From the NCBI GenBank assembly GCA_946545145.1, contig CAMNNG010000081.1:1-5541 (forward strand): DNA of 5,541 bases, read 5' to 3'. A program made the translations under genes and the position numbers. Positions 1-5,541 of this stretch are shown piece by piece. This stretch comes from an uncultured Bacillota bacterium (GTDB taxonomy: Bacteria > Bacillota > Clostridia > Peptostreptococcales > Anaerovoracaceae). The stretch's first letter is position 1. Every line of letters starts with the position of its first letter. A model generated the notes under the pieces. That model saw only the letters and a program-made list of their open reading frames with translations. It was not told where the DNA came from and did no database searches.

Positions 1-65
1 GCCAGCACGAACTTCGTCTTCGTCCCGCCGCCGTCTATTCCCATGTAGTAATTTTTCTTAGCCAT
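1..65 (-). CDS. BadF/BadG/N-acetylglucosamine kinase family protein, N-terminus only (partial)
   Basis: Only the first 21 codons are present; the gene continues past the left edge. The visible protein starts MAKKNYYMGIDGGGTKTKF and goes on VLA. The GIDGGGTKTKF stretch is the phosphate-1 loop of the ASKHA (actin/hexokinase/Hsp70) fold in the form typical of the BadF/BadG/BcrA/BcrD ATPase family, which includes N-acetylglucosamine kinases and 2-hydroxyacyl-CoA dehydratase activators. The spelling DGGGTKT favours the sugar-kinase branch, but the substrate cannot be read from so short a piece. The ATG at 65 is chosen because GGGAG lies 8 nt upstream (positions 78 to 74). An internal ATG at 44 lacks a comparable site. 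The gene is transcribed divergently from the beta-helix lipoprotein gene across a 104-bp gap. Confidence 0.75.
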   Translation of the reverse strand, partial: MAKKNYYMGIDGGGTKTKFVL

Positions 66-110
66 CGAATCCACTCCCGACTGCGATCTGCTTACTCTTT
101 CTTTCAAAAC

Positions 111-139
111 AGTTTAGCACTCATCGGTCCGTTTAACAA
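111..139 (-). promoter_or_regulatory. Putative sigma-A-type promoter of the BadF/NagK-like gene
   Basis: On the minus strand a -35 candidate TTGTTA (139 to 134) is separated by exactly 17 nt from a -10 candidate TAAACT (116 to 111), which is preceded by TGC, an extended -10 element. Each hexamer matches the consensus at four of six positions. Transcription would start near position 104, giving a leader of about 39 nt before the ATG at 65. A GTTTA(G/A)C direct repeat (112-118 and 131-137) overlaps the two hexamers and could be a weak operator, but this may be chance. I could not find an equally good plus-strand promoter for the lipoprotein gene in this gap. Confidence 0.4.
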
Positions 140-169
140 ATCTTCACACAGCCGTGGTAGATTATACAT

Positions 170-1381
170 ATGAAGAAAGCAGCCGCAATAACGATATATT
201 CCATACTTCTGGCTTTCTGCCTCCTGTTTTCCGGGTGCGGAGCAGGAAGCTCCTCTTCAGCTGCGCCTGGTGAGATCCACGTCGCGCAGTCTGGAAGCGA
301 CACCGCAGGTGACGGCTCGGAGGGCCGGCCTTTTGCGACCGTTCAGATGGCAGTAAGCAGGATCGAGCCCGGATCCGAGGTGATCATCCACAGCGGTGAG
401 TACCCTCCTTTCGAGCTCGACGAGAGCGCATCCGGCACGAAGAGCGCTCCAGTCACCATAAGCGCGGCGCCCGGAGAAACAGCTGTCATAAAGGCGGATG
501 ATCCTGCCCGGAAGAAAGCAGTTGATCCTGCCGGAACAGAAGAAAGCTTCGGCATCATGATGGAAAACGTCAGCTTCATCACCATCAAAGGTCTTGAGGT
601 AGACGGAGGCACACACGGGATCGCTTACTACAGCACGGACCCGGATCCAGCCCGGAGCCCGGCGCGCAGGGATATATCGATCGAAGGCTGCACGGTGCAC
701 GGGATCCGCGGAGTCCACGGCATCTGCGTCTACGGTGAGGATCCCCGCGCGGCGGTCAAAGATCTAAGGATCACCGGCAACGAAGTCTACGACTGCGAAT
801 GCGGGAGCAGCGAGACCATAGCCGTCAACGGCAACATCGACGGCTTTGAGATCTCGGGCAACACCGTTCATGACAGCAATAACATCGGGATAGATATGAT
901 AGGTTTTGAAGGCACGGCAAAAGATGAAGGATCGGCAGATCCGTTCGCTTCGGACTACGCACGCAATGGCATATGCACCGGTAATACGATCTATGATATC
1001 AGCACGGAAGGAAATGACGCTTACCGCAAGGGCAGCAGCTACGACCTCTGCGCAGGCGGCATCTATGTCGACGGCGGCCAGGACATCCTCATATCGAAAA
1101 ACCACGTGCTCAGCTGCGATATCGGCATCGAGGTCGCGACAGAGCACGATCCAAAAGAAACGCCCGGCGCAAAAGCATCGGGCGTGAAAGTGCTGGGTAA
1201 CAGTATAATCGGGTGTTCTGCTGCGGGCATATCTCTTGGCGGATACGCCCCTGACCTCGGCTTTACCGAGGGCTGCGAGTTCTCCGGCAACACCCTCCTG
1301 TGTAACAGTGATCAGATCGTCGTACAGAAGAGCCGGAACAATCTGATCGAACGAAACATCATCATTCCAGTCAAAGAATGA
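170..1381 (+). CDS. Secreted lipoprotein with right-handed parallel beta-helix domain (polysaccharide-lyase-like)
   Basis: A 403-residue protein. Residues 1-23 are a lipoprotein signal peptide: MKK, a hydrophobic stretch, then LLFSGC with Cys23 as the expected lipidation site (Phe at -3 is tolerated but not ideal). A Ser/Ala-rich linker follows. Residues 36-78 (IHVAQSGSDTAGDGS, PFATVQMAV, PGSEVIIHSGEY) match the N-terminal cap common in PL9-type and DUF1565-like beta-helix proteins. From about residue 133 to the end there are beta-helix coils of the form ISIEGCTVHGI, LRITGNEVYDC, FEISGNTVHDSNNIGIDMIGF, GICTGNTIYDI, ILISKNHVL, VKVLGNSIIGCSAAGI and CEFSGNTLL, with the Asn-ladder spacing of parallel beta-helices. 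It is probably anchored on the outer face of the membrane and binds or cleaves a polysaccharide; the substrate and whether it is catalytic cannot be told. The start is fixed by the signal peptide, though only a weak GGTAG (156-160) precedes it. The last 11 bp overlap the convergent gene. Confidence 0.8.
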   Translation: MKKAAAITIYSILLAFCLLFSGCGAGSSSSAAPGEIHVAQSGSDTAGDGSEGRPFATVQMAVSRIEPGSEVIIHSGEYPPFELDESASGTKSAPVTISAAPGETAVIKADDPARKKAVDPAGTEESFGIMMENVSFITIKGLEVDGGTHGIAYYSTDPDPARSPARRDISIEGCTVHGIRGVHGICVYGEDPRAAVKDLRITGNEVYDCECGSSETIAVNGNIDGFEISGNTVHDSNNIGIDMIGFEGTAKDEGSADPFASDYARNGICTGNTIYDISTEGNDAYRKGSSYDLCAGGIYVDGGQDILISKNHVLSCDIGIEVATEHDPKETPGAKASGVKVLGNSIIGCSAAGISLGGYAPDLGFTEGCEFSGNTLLCNSDQIVVQKSRNNLIERNIIIPVKE

Positions 1382-2228
1382 TCTCGCTCTCTGCCCTTCT
1401 CTCAGCATAGTTCGCTTCGAGCATCCTAAGGTGCGACATCATCTGCTCGTCATCGAAATACTTCGCCTTGGCAGGACATCTTCTGACGCAGCTGTGGCAT
1501 TTGATGCAGATGCCTGTGACGCTCGTCACATCATCTTTATCGATCGAACCTAGCGGACACTTCTCGGCGCAGAGGCCGCACTGTCCGCATTTTTCTGTGT
1601 CCGTCTTGGGCTTCGCCTTGAGGAACTTCACGGGCTGACCGTCTTCTCCGAGAGGAGTATAGTACGGGCCGGGCTCACCGAGATCCAGGGGCTTCAGCGC
1701 CTCATCCGCTCCAGATGAACCGCAGGAAAGGATCTTCTCCGCGACCCCATGAGCCAGCTTGCTTACAAGATCCATATCGCCCGCATCCGGACGACCCGCA
1801 GCCATTATGCCTGAGAACACATGGCGGGCAACGAAGGCTCCCGCCCCCAGCGGGATGAAGCCGTTCTTCTTCGCCACCGCGGTCAGCTCCCTTAGGACGT
1901 TGTCGTAGCTTCTGTTTCCGAAAGTTGCAAGAGCGCACAGAGGCGTGCCGCTTCCTTCGAACAATTCCTCGACGAATGGAAGAGCCTTGTTCGGTATCCT
2001 GCCCGCATAGGTCGGCGTGCCGAAAAAGACCAGATCGTCAGCCGCGAAGACCTTCTTTCCGATCTTCTCACGCGCCGCGGGCAGTGTGAAATCGATCTCC
2101 GAAACGGGGACCTCTCTTCCGTATTCCTTTTCAAGAAGAGCCGCCGCTTCTTCGGCAGCGGCCCTCACTATCGTTCCTGTGCTTTCAGCAGGGCTGAAAT
2201 ATACTGCATATATATTCTTGATTTCCAT
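1371..2228 (-). CDS. EFR1-family flavodoxin-2[4Fe-4S] ferredoxin fusion protein
   Basis: A 285-residue cytoplasmic redox protein with two parts. Residues 1-165 look like a flavodoxin-type FMN domain: IYAVYFSPAESTGTIVRAA (6-24) is the phosphate-binding loop with the S/T-x-T-G-T pattern, and FFGTPTYAGRIPNKALPF (68-85) is the second FMN-contacting loop. The C-terminal part carries two classical 4Fe-4S motifs: CGQCGLCAEKCP (Cys214, 217, 220, 224) and CIKCHSCVRRCP (Cys241, 244, 247, 251), with all eight ligands intact. This order and length match the EFR1 family, common in anaerobic Bacillota, whose physiological partners are mostly unknown. The ATG lies only 3 nt after the TAA of the upstream rhodanese-fused reductase gene, and its ribosome site is weak (AAGTAAG, overlapping that stop), so translation is probably coupled. 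The stop is inside the 3' end of the convergent lipoprotein gene. No U-tract terminator was found after it. Confidence 0.88.
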   Translation of the reverse strand: MEIKNIYAVYFSPAESTGTIVRAAAEEAAALLEKEYGREVPVSEIDFTLPAAREKIGKKVFAADDLVFFGTPTYAGRIPNKALPFVEELFEGSGTPLCALATFGNRSYDNVLRELTAVAKKNGFIPLGAGAFVARHVFSGIMAAGRPDAGDMDLVSKLAHGVAEKILSCGSSGADEALKPLDLGEPGPYYTPLGEDGQPVKFLKAKPKTDTEKCGQCGLCAEKCPLGSIDKDDVTSVTGICIKCHSCVRRCPAKAKYFDDEQMMSHLRMLEANYAERRAESEIIL

Positions 2229-2231
2229 AAC

Positions 2232-3872
2232 TTACTTGTTGTATGTCGCGGCCTTGTAGAAATTGATGCCGCCTTCGATGACAGTCACATCCTTGAAGCC
2301 GACGTGCTTCAGGAAGAGAGCAGCGTTGTATGCTCTGACTCCGACTGCGCACATGACGGCGATCGGCTTATCCTTCGGCAGCTCTTCGTATCTCTTTCTC
2401 AGCTGGCCGAGCGGTATCCATGTCGCTCCCGGCACGGCGAACTCTTCGATCTCATCGTCGCGTCTTACGTCGAGGACGAGCTTGCCGTCAAGATCCAGCG
2501 GCGATGTGAAAGCGACTCTTCCCGCAAGAAGGTTCTCCGCGGCAAAGCCGGCCATGTTGACCGGGTCTTTGGCCGATGAATACGGAGGCGCGTAAGCGAG
2601 CTCGAGGTTCGCAAGGTCCGCTACCGTTCCATCCAGAGCTATCGTCGTCGCGATCGTATCTATCCTCTTGTCCACGCCCTTCTGTCCTGCTGCCTGCGCT
2701 CCGAGGATCTTTCCGTCCGGCCTGAAGATCAGCTTGATGAAGATCGGCACAGCGCCCGGATAATATCCAGCGTGCGACTTCTGCGTGATGACGAAGGCGT
2801 GGTAGTCCTTTCCCTTTTCAAGGCCTTTCGCCTTGAGTGTTTTTTCGTTCAGTCCTACCGAGGCTGCAGTCATATCGAAGACGTGGGCGACCGAAGTTCC
2901 CATGCTTCCTCTGTATCTGACGTTTCCGCCCATTATATTGTCAGCTACGATCCTGGCCTGCTTGTTAGCCGGACCTGCCAGAGGTATCATCGTCTTTTCG
3001 CGCGACACGAAGTGATCTACCTCTATTACATCTCCGACTGCCCAGATATGCGGCGCCGAAGTATGCATCATTTCGTCAACGACGATGCCTCCGCGGGCAT
3101 TGAGCTCAAGGCCGGCAGCCTTCGCAAGTTCGCTGTTCGGTTTTACTCCTATCGCGAGGATCACGAGATCAGCATCGATCTTCTTGCCGCTTGCAAGAAC
3201 GACGCTTGTCTTTCCGTCCGCTTCCTCGAAATGATCGACGCCGTCTCCGAGGCAGAGCTCAACGCCGTTTTCTTCTATGTTCTGGTGCAGGATCTGCGCC
3301 ATCTCCGGATCGAAGGGAGCCATGACCTGATCAAGAGCTTCGACGAGGCTCACATTGACTCCTCTCGCGTGGAGGTTCTCAGCCATCTCAAGACCGATGA
3401 AGCCTCCGCCGACAACGACGGCCTTTTCAGGCTTTTTCACATCGACCAGAGCCTTGATCCTGTCGACATCATCGACGTTCCAGAGGACCTGTATGCCCTC
3501 AGCATCGATGCCGGGGATCGGCGGGCGGACAGGCGAAGATCCCGTCGCGATGATGAGCTCGTCGTACGACTCTTCGTATTCGCCTTCCGGTCCTCTGACC
3601 GTCACCGTCTTCTTCTCCGGATCGATAGCGAGAGCTTCACTGTTGATCCTGACATCTATGTTCCTCGCGGCCTTCATCTTCTGCGGATCCTGGAGCAAAA
3701 GCTCCTCCCTGTCAACGATCACGTCGCCCACGTGATACGGCAGTCCGCAGTTTGCGAAGCTGATGTATCCGCCCCTTTCGAGCATGATTATCTCAGCATC
3801 ATCATCGAGCCTTCTCAGCCTTGCCGCAGCGCCGGCTCCTCCGGCTACTCCTCCGATTATAAGTACCTTCAT
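2232..3872 (-). CDS. CoA-disulfide reductase with C-terminal rhodanese domain (FAD-dependent pyridine nucleotide-disulfide oxidoreductase)
   Basis: A 546-residue protein of the CoADR-Rhd type. Family members reduce CoA disulfide, CoA persulfide or polysulfide with NAD(P)H through FAD and one active-site Cys. Residues 1-33 hold the FAD-binding GGVAGGAGAAARLRRL with Glu32 at the strand end. SFANCGLPYHVG (38-49) carries the single redox Cys42. GGGFIGLEMAENL (155-167) is the NAD(P)H-binding motif, and IWAVGDVIEV (276-285) is the second FAD motif. LAYAPPYSSAKDPVN (425-439) is the dimerisation-domain signature with the conserved tyrosines. Residues about 460-546 form a rhodanese domain: LVLDVRRDDE, then the active loop CAVGVRAY with Cys508, and VIEGG. 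Both cysteines are intact, so persulfide relay between domains is possible. The start at 3872 is set by GGGAGGTG 4 nt upstream and by the Rossmann motif; the frame is open upstream to 4025, but that part overlaps thrC and is unlike the family. It probably shares a transcript with the EFR1 gene 3 nt downstream. Confidence 0.92.
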   Translation of the reverse strand: MKVLIIGGVAGGAGAAARLRRLDDDAEIIMLERGGYISFANCGLPYHVGDVIVDREELLLQDPQKMKAARNIDVRINSEALAIDPEKKTVTVRGPEGEYEESYDELIIATGSSPVRPPIPGIDAEGIQVLWNVDDVDRIKALVDVKKPEKAVVVGGGFIGLEMAENLHARGVNVSLVEALDQVMAPFDPEMAQILHQNIEENGVELCLGDGVDHFEEADGKTSVVLASGKKIDADLVILAIGVKPNSELAKAAGLELNARGGIVVDEMMHTSAPHIWAVGDVIEVDHFVSREKTMIPLAGPANKQARIVADNIMGGNVRYRGSMGTSVAHVFDMTAASVGLNEKTLKAKGLEKGKDYHAFVITQKSHAGYYPGAVPIFIKLIFRPDGKILGAQAAGQKGVDKRIDTIATTIALDGTVADLANLELAYAPPYSSAKDPVNMAGFAAENLLAGRVAFTSPLDLDGKLVLDVRRDDEIEEFAVPGATWIPLGQLRKRYEELPKDKPIAVMCAVGVRAYNAALFLKHVGFKDVTVIEGGINFYKAATYNK

Positions 3873-3876
3873 ATCA

Positions 3877-3884
3877 CACCTCCC
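3877..3884 (-). promoter_or_regulatory. Ribosome binding site of the CoADR-rhodanese gene
   Basis: GGGAGGTG on the minus strand contains the GGAGG core 6 nt before the ATG at 3872. It decides the start in favour of MKVLIIGG over an upstream in-frame ATG at 4025 that would add 51 residues overlapping thrC. Confidence 0.85.
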
Positions 3885-3920
3885 GGTCATTATCTTCAGT
3901 GCATCATCTAACGTCTGGAT

Positions 3921-3963
3921 AAAAAAGAAAGCCGCTCCGCAGGGGCCTTCCCTGCAAAGCGGC
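3921..3963 (-). terminator. Strong intrinsic terminator after thrC
   Basis: Read on the minus strand, a 14-bp stem runs from 3963 to 3931 (left arm GCCGCTTTGCAGGG, right arm CCCTGCGGAGCGGC) with two G-U wobbles and the 5-nt loop AAGGC. It is followed at once by TTTCTTTTTT (3930 to 3921). It begins 9 nt after the thrC stop codon, so it should end most thrC transcription and separate thrC from the reductase gene. Read-through could still supply the downstream pair, since I see no convincing promoter in 3873-3920: a GATAAT at 3894-3889 would put the start site inside the Shine-Dalgarno sequence. Confidence 0.93.
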
Positions 3964-3972
3964 GCTGCTGTC

Positions 3973-5448
3973 TTATACAGATCTCTTGACCGAGTCTGCC
4001 ATGCCTTCCTTGTCGATGACCTCATCGTGAAGCACAGGCGCGTCTTCCAGACCCGCCAGTCCCTTCGGAACTGCGACGCCCGTCAGCTCAGCCAGCTTTT
4101 CAACAGCCTTGAAACCGTTCTCGGCCTTTTCCAGCCCGAGCGCCTCAAGAACGCTGTCTGCGAATTTGTAGGCGCTTGCCGTCGAAGCGATCATCGTCGG
4201 CGTATCGTCTCCCGTTTCATTGCGGTAGTCTTCGTAGACCTTGTAAGCTACCGCCGTGTGCGTATCGATCAGATAGTTCTCTTCCTTCAGCATCTTCGCG
4301 ATCGCAGCATTCGTCTGCTCGACATCGCAGAATCCACCGCTGAAGCAGCTGAGTCCTTCCATGATCTGATCGGAAACAGTATATTTTCCTTCAGTATCGA
4401 GAGCCTTCATGAGCTTCGCCACCTCGGAGCCGTCGTTTCCGGCGAGGTGATAGAGCAGTCTCTCGAGGTTGCTCGAGATCAGGATGTCCATCGAAGGCGA
4501 ATTCGTCAGATAGAACTCTCTGTTGCGATCGTATGTGCCCGTCGAGATGAAGTCCGTCAGGACCTTATTCTTGTTCGATGCGCAGATGAACTTCTTGACG
4601 GGAATGCCCATCAGGCTCGCATAGTAAGCAGCCAGGATGTTTCCGAAGTTTCCTGTCGGAACGACGACGTTGACCGGATCTCCGTCCTTGATCGTTCCGT
4701 CGGCGATCATCCTGATGTAGCCGTATACGTAGTAAGCGACCTGAGGCACGAGCCTTCCTATATTGATCGAGTTCGCCGAAGAGAACTTAGCTCCTCTTTC
4801 CGCAAGATACTCGGCCATTGCCGGATCTTCGAATATGTTCTTGACGCCCGTCTGAGCATCATCGAAGTTTCCGTTGACGGCGAAGACGTGGACGTTGTCG
4901 CCCTTCTGGCTCGTCATCTGTCTCTCCTGGACTTCGCTTACTCCCTTGTTCGGGAAGAAAACGATGATCTCTGTTCCCGGAACATCGCTGAAGCCTTCGA
5001 GAGCGGCCTTGCCTGTGTCTCCCGACGTCGCTGTCAGGATGCAGATCTTCTTGTCTTCATTCTCTTTTTTGACGGCTGTCGTGAGAAGGTACGGCAGGAT
5101 CGAAAGAGCCATATCTTTGAACGCAGCTGTTCTTCCGTGGTACAGCTCGAGGAAGTGAGCGCCGCCCGCCTTTACGACAGGGACTACGTCCTCAGCTTCG
5201 AACTTGTCTGTGTAAGCGCCGTCTACGCAGTACTGTATCTCTTCATCTGTATAATCGTCAAAGAAAGCTCCGATGACAGCTTTGGCTATGTCCTTGTATT
5301 TCGCATCCGTCATCTCGCCCGGTTTGAACGGAAGAGCCGGTATGCTGTCCGGGACATAAAGACCTCTGTCTTCTGCCATTCCCATGATGACTGCGCCGGC
5401 GGCCGTCTTTTCGTTTTTGCTTCCTCTGGTGCTCTTGTATGTGATCAT
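3973..5448 (-). CDS. thrC: Threonine synthase
   Basis: A 491-residue PLP enzyme converting O-phospho-L-homoserine and water to L-threonine and phosphate, the last step of threonine biosynthesis, in the cytoplasm. Its length fits the long class (about 490-500 residues), with the N-terminal domain MITYKSTRGS to YVPDSIPALP. ELYHGRTAAFKDMALSILPY (101-120) contains the PLP Schiff-base Lys111. LTATSGDTGKAALEGF (138-153), PNKGVSEVQERQM (166-178), SSANSINIGRLVPQ (223-236) and VVVPTGNFGNILAAYYA (261-277) line the PLP and substrate site. The usual HGPT before the lysine reads HGRT (Arg106). The start at 5448 is set by AAGGAG 6 nt upstream and by the family N-terminus; the frame stays open to a GTG at 5487, but that extension is not family-like. 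No hom or thrB is in view on this side. A strong terminator follows the stop. Confidence 0.96.
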   Translation of the reverse strand: MITYKSTRGSKNEKTAAGAVIMGMAEDRGLYVPDSIPALPFKPGEMTDAKYKDIAKAVIGAFFDDYTDEEIQYCVDGAYTDKFEAEDVVPVVKAGGAHFLELYHGRTAAFKDMALSILPYLLTTAVKKENEDKKICILTATSGDTGKAALEGFSDVPGTEIIVFFPNKGVSEVQERQMTSQKGDNVHVFAVNGNFDDAQTGVKNIFEDPAMAEYLAERGAKFSSANSINIGRLVPQVAYYVYGYIRMIADGTIKDGDPVNVVVPTGNFGNILAAYYASLMGIPVKKFICASNKNKVLTDFISTGTYDRNREFYLTNSPSMDILISSNLERLLYHLAGNDGSEVAKLMKALDTEGKYTVSDQIMEGLSCFSGGFCDVEQTNAAIAKMLKEENYLIDTHTAVAYKVYEDYRNETGDDTPTMIASTASAYKFADSVLEALGLEKAENGFKAVEKLAELTGVAVPKGLAGLEDAPVLHDEVIDKEGMADSVKRSV

Positions 5449-5541
5449 GCTTCTCTCCTTATTCGGTATCGCTTCATTATCTTCCACAATTCATCGTCTT
5501 CAACAATTCGCTGCCGGCATTGCTTCATTGTCGGCATTGCT
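5445..5541 (-). CDS. Possible 3' end of an upstream gene or short upstream ORF overlapping thrC (hypothetical, partial)
   Basis: A minus-strand frame is open from the right edge and ends at TGA (5447 to 5445), which shares an ATGA overlap with the thrC ATG. In the window it reads 31 codons, including MKQCRQRIVEDDELWKI followed by MKRYRIRREA. It may be the C-terminus of a gene lying outside the window or a small ORF from the ATG at 5537. ATGA overlap with the Shine-Dalgarno inside the upstream frame is a classic translational-coupling layout, which supports coding. Against it, the stretch is made of 17-bp DNA repeats, which suggests structure at the nucleic-acid level, and a promoter-like sequence lies within it. 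The product is not recognised. Confidence 0.3.
   Translation of the reverse strand, partial: AMPTMKQCRQRIVEDDELWKIMKRYRIRREA
5455..5460 (-). promoter_or_regulatory. Ribosome binding site of thrC
   Basis: AAGGAG lies 6 nt before the ATG at 5448. It supports the MITYKS start. Its first four bases form the end of the fifth 17-bp tandem unit, so the repeat array runs directly into the ribosome landing site. Confidence 0.85.
5457..5541 (-). repeat. Degenerate 17-bp tandem repeat array upstream of thrC (five units in view)
   Basis: Read on the minus strand from the right edge, the units are AGCAATGCCGACAATGA, AGCAATGCCGGCAGCGA, ATTGTTGAAGACGATGA, ATTGTGGAAGATAATGA and AGCGATACCGAATAAGG. Units 1 and 2 agree at 14 of 17 positions, as do units 3 and 4; units 1 and 5 agree at 11 and units 1 and 4 at 9. 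The period is constant with no indel over 85 bp. The array touches the window edge, so its full length is unknown. Because 17 is not a multiple of 3, a translated frame would repeat only every 51 bp. Confidence 0.65.
5476..5503 (-). promoter_or_regulatory. Candidate thrC promoter within the repeat array
   Basis: On the minus strand TTGAAG (5503 to 5498, four of six matches to the -35 consensus) lies 16 nt before GATAAT (5481 to 5476, five of six matches to the -10 consensus). Transcription would start near 5469, giving a leader of about 20 nt that contains the ribosome site. The match is only moderate and the sequence is also part of repeat units 3 and 4 and of a possible open frame, so it could be fortuitous. 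Confidence 0.3.

Noticed and set aside
143..168. TTCACA (143-148) and TATACA (163-168) as a plus-strand promoter for the lipoprotein gene
   Set aside because: The spacing is only 14 nt and the start site would fall downstream of the ATG that begins the signal peptide.
1310..1348. Perfect 8-bp inverted repeat GATCAGAT / ATCTGATC near the end of the lipoprotein gene, considered as a terminator
   Set aside because: The stem is short and AT-rich, the loop is 23 nt, and neither strand has a U-tract after it. It lies within coding sequence and is probably chance.
764..1408. A 214-codon minus-strand frame opposite the beta-helix lipoprotein gene
   Set aside because: No recognised motif, and the opposite strand encodes a convincing signal peptide and beta-helix repeats.
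2772..3911. A 379-codon open frame on the plus strand, antisense to the CoADR-rhodanese gene
   Set aside because: It lies almost wholly opposite a gene with clear family motifs, has no recognisable domain and is rich in Asp, Arg, His and Ser as expected from the complement of a codon-biased gene. It is a shadow frame.
3873..4025. N-terminal extension of the CoADR-rhodanese protein from an ATG at 4025
   Set aside because: It would overlap the thrC 3' end and cross the terminator hairpin, and the added residues do not resemble the family. The ATG at 3872 has a strong ribosome site.
5449..5487. Extension of threonine synthase to a GTG at 5487
   Set aside because: The 13 added residues are not family-like and would place the AAGGAG ribosome site inside the coding region; ATG 5448 fits better.
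5449..5541. T-box riboswitch or threonine attenuator upstream of thrC
   Set aside because: No T-box sequence, no terminator/antiterminator pair and no Thr/Ile-rich leader peptide is visible in the 93 bp available; a more distant element outside the window cannot be excluded.

Overview
The window reads as chromosomal DNA of an anaerobic member of the Bacillota, most likely class Clostridia. The evidence is an EFR1-type flavodoxin/ferredoxin fusion, a long-form threonine synthase, strong AGGAG-type ribosome binding sites and frequent ATA and AGA/AGG codons in DNA of moderate GC content. This placement is an inference from gene content; no marker gene is present. No mobile element, CRISPR array, rRNA or tRNA was seen.

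Layout from left to right. Positions 1-65 hold the first codons of a minus-strand gene for a BadF/BadG/N-acetylglucosamine-kinase-type sugar kinase or ATPase, cut by the window edge. A 104-bp divergent intergenic region follows, with a plausible promoter for that kinase. On the plus strand, 170-1381 encodes a secreted lipoprotein built as a right-handed parallel beta-helix, of the kind found in polysaccharide lyases. Its 3' end overlaps by 11 bp the 3' end of the convergent minus-strand genes. Reading those genes in transcription order from the right edge: thrC (threonine synthase, 5448 to 3973), a strong intrinsic terminator (3963 to 3921), a CoA-disulfide reductase fused to a rhodanese domain (3872 to 2232), and after only 3 nt an EFR1-family flavodoxin-ferredoxin protein (2228 to 1371).

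How they may work together. The rhodanese-fused reductase and the EFR1 protein are so tightly spaced that they are probably one transcript and may form a thiol/persulfide and electron-transfer pair. thrC looks transcriptionally separate because of the terminator. The beta-helix lipoprotein and the divergent sugar-kinase-like gene could both belong to glycan use, but this rests on adjacency alone.

Most of the window is ordinary metabolism. The least expected structure is at the right edge. Five degenerate 17-bp tandem units run into the thrC ribosome binding site, and an open frame through them ends in an ATGA overlap with the thrC start. The array may continue beyond the window. No convincing previously undescribed system was found.
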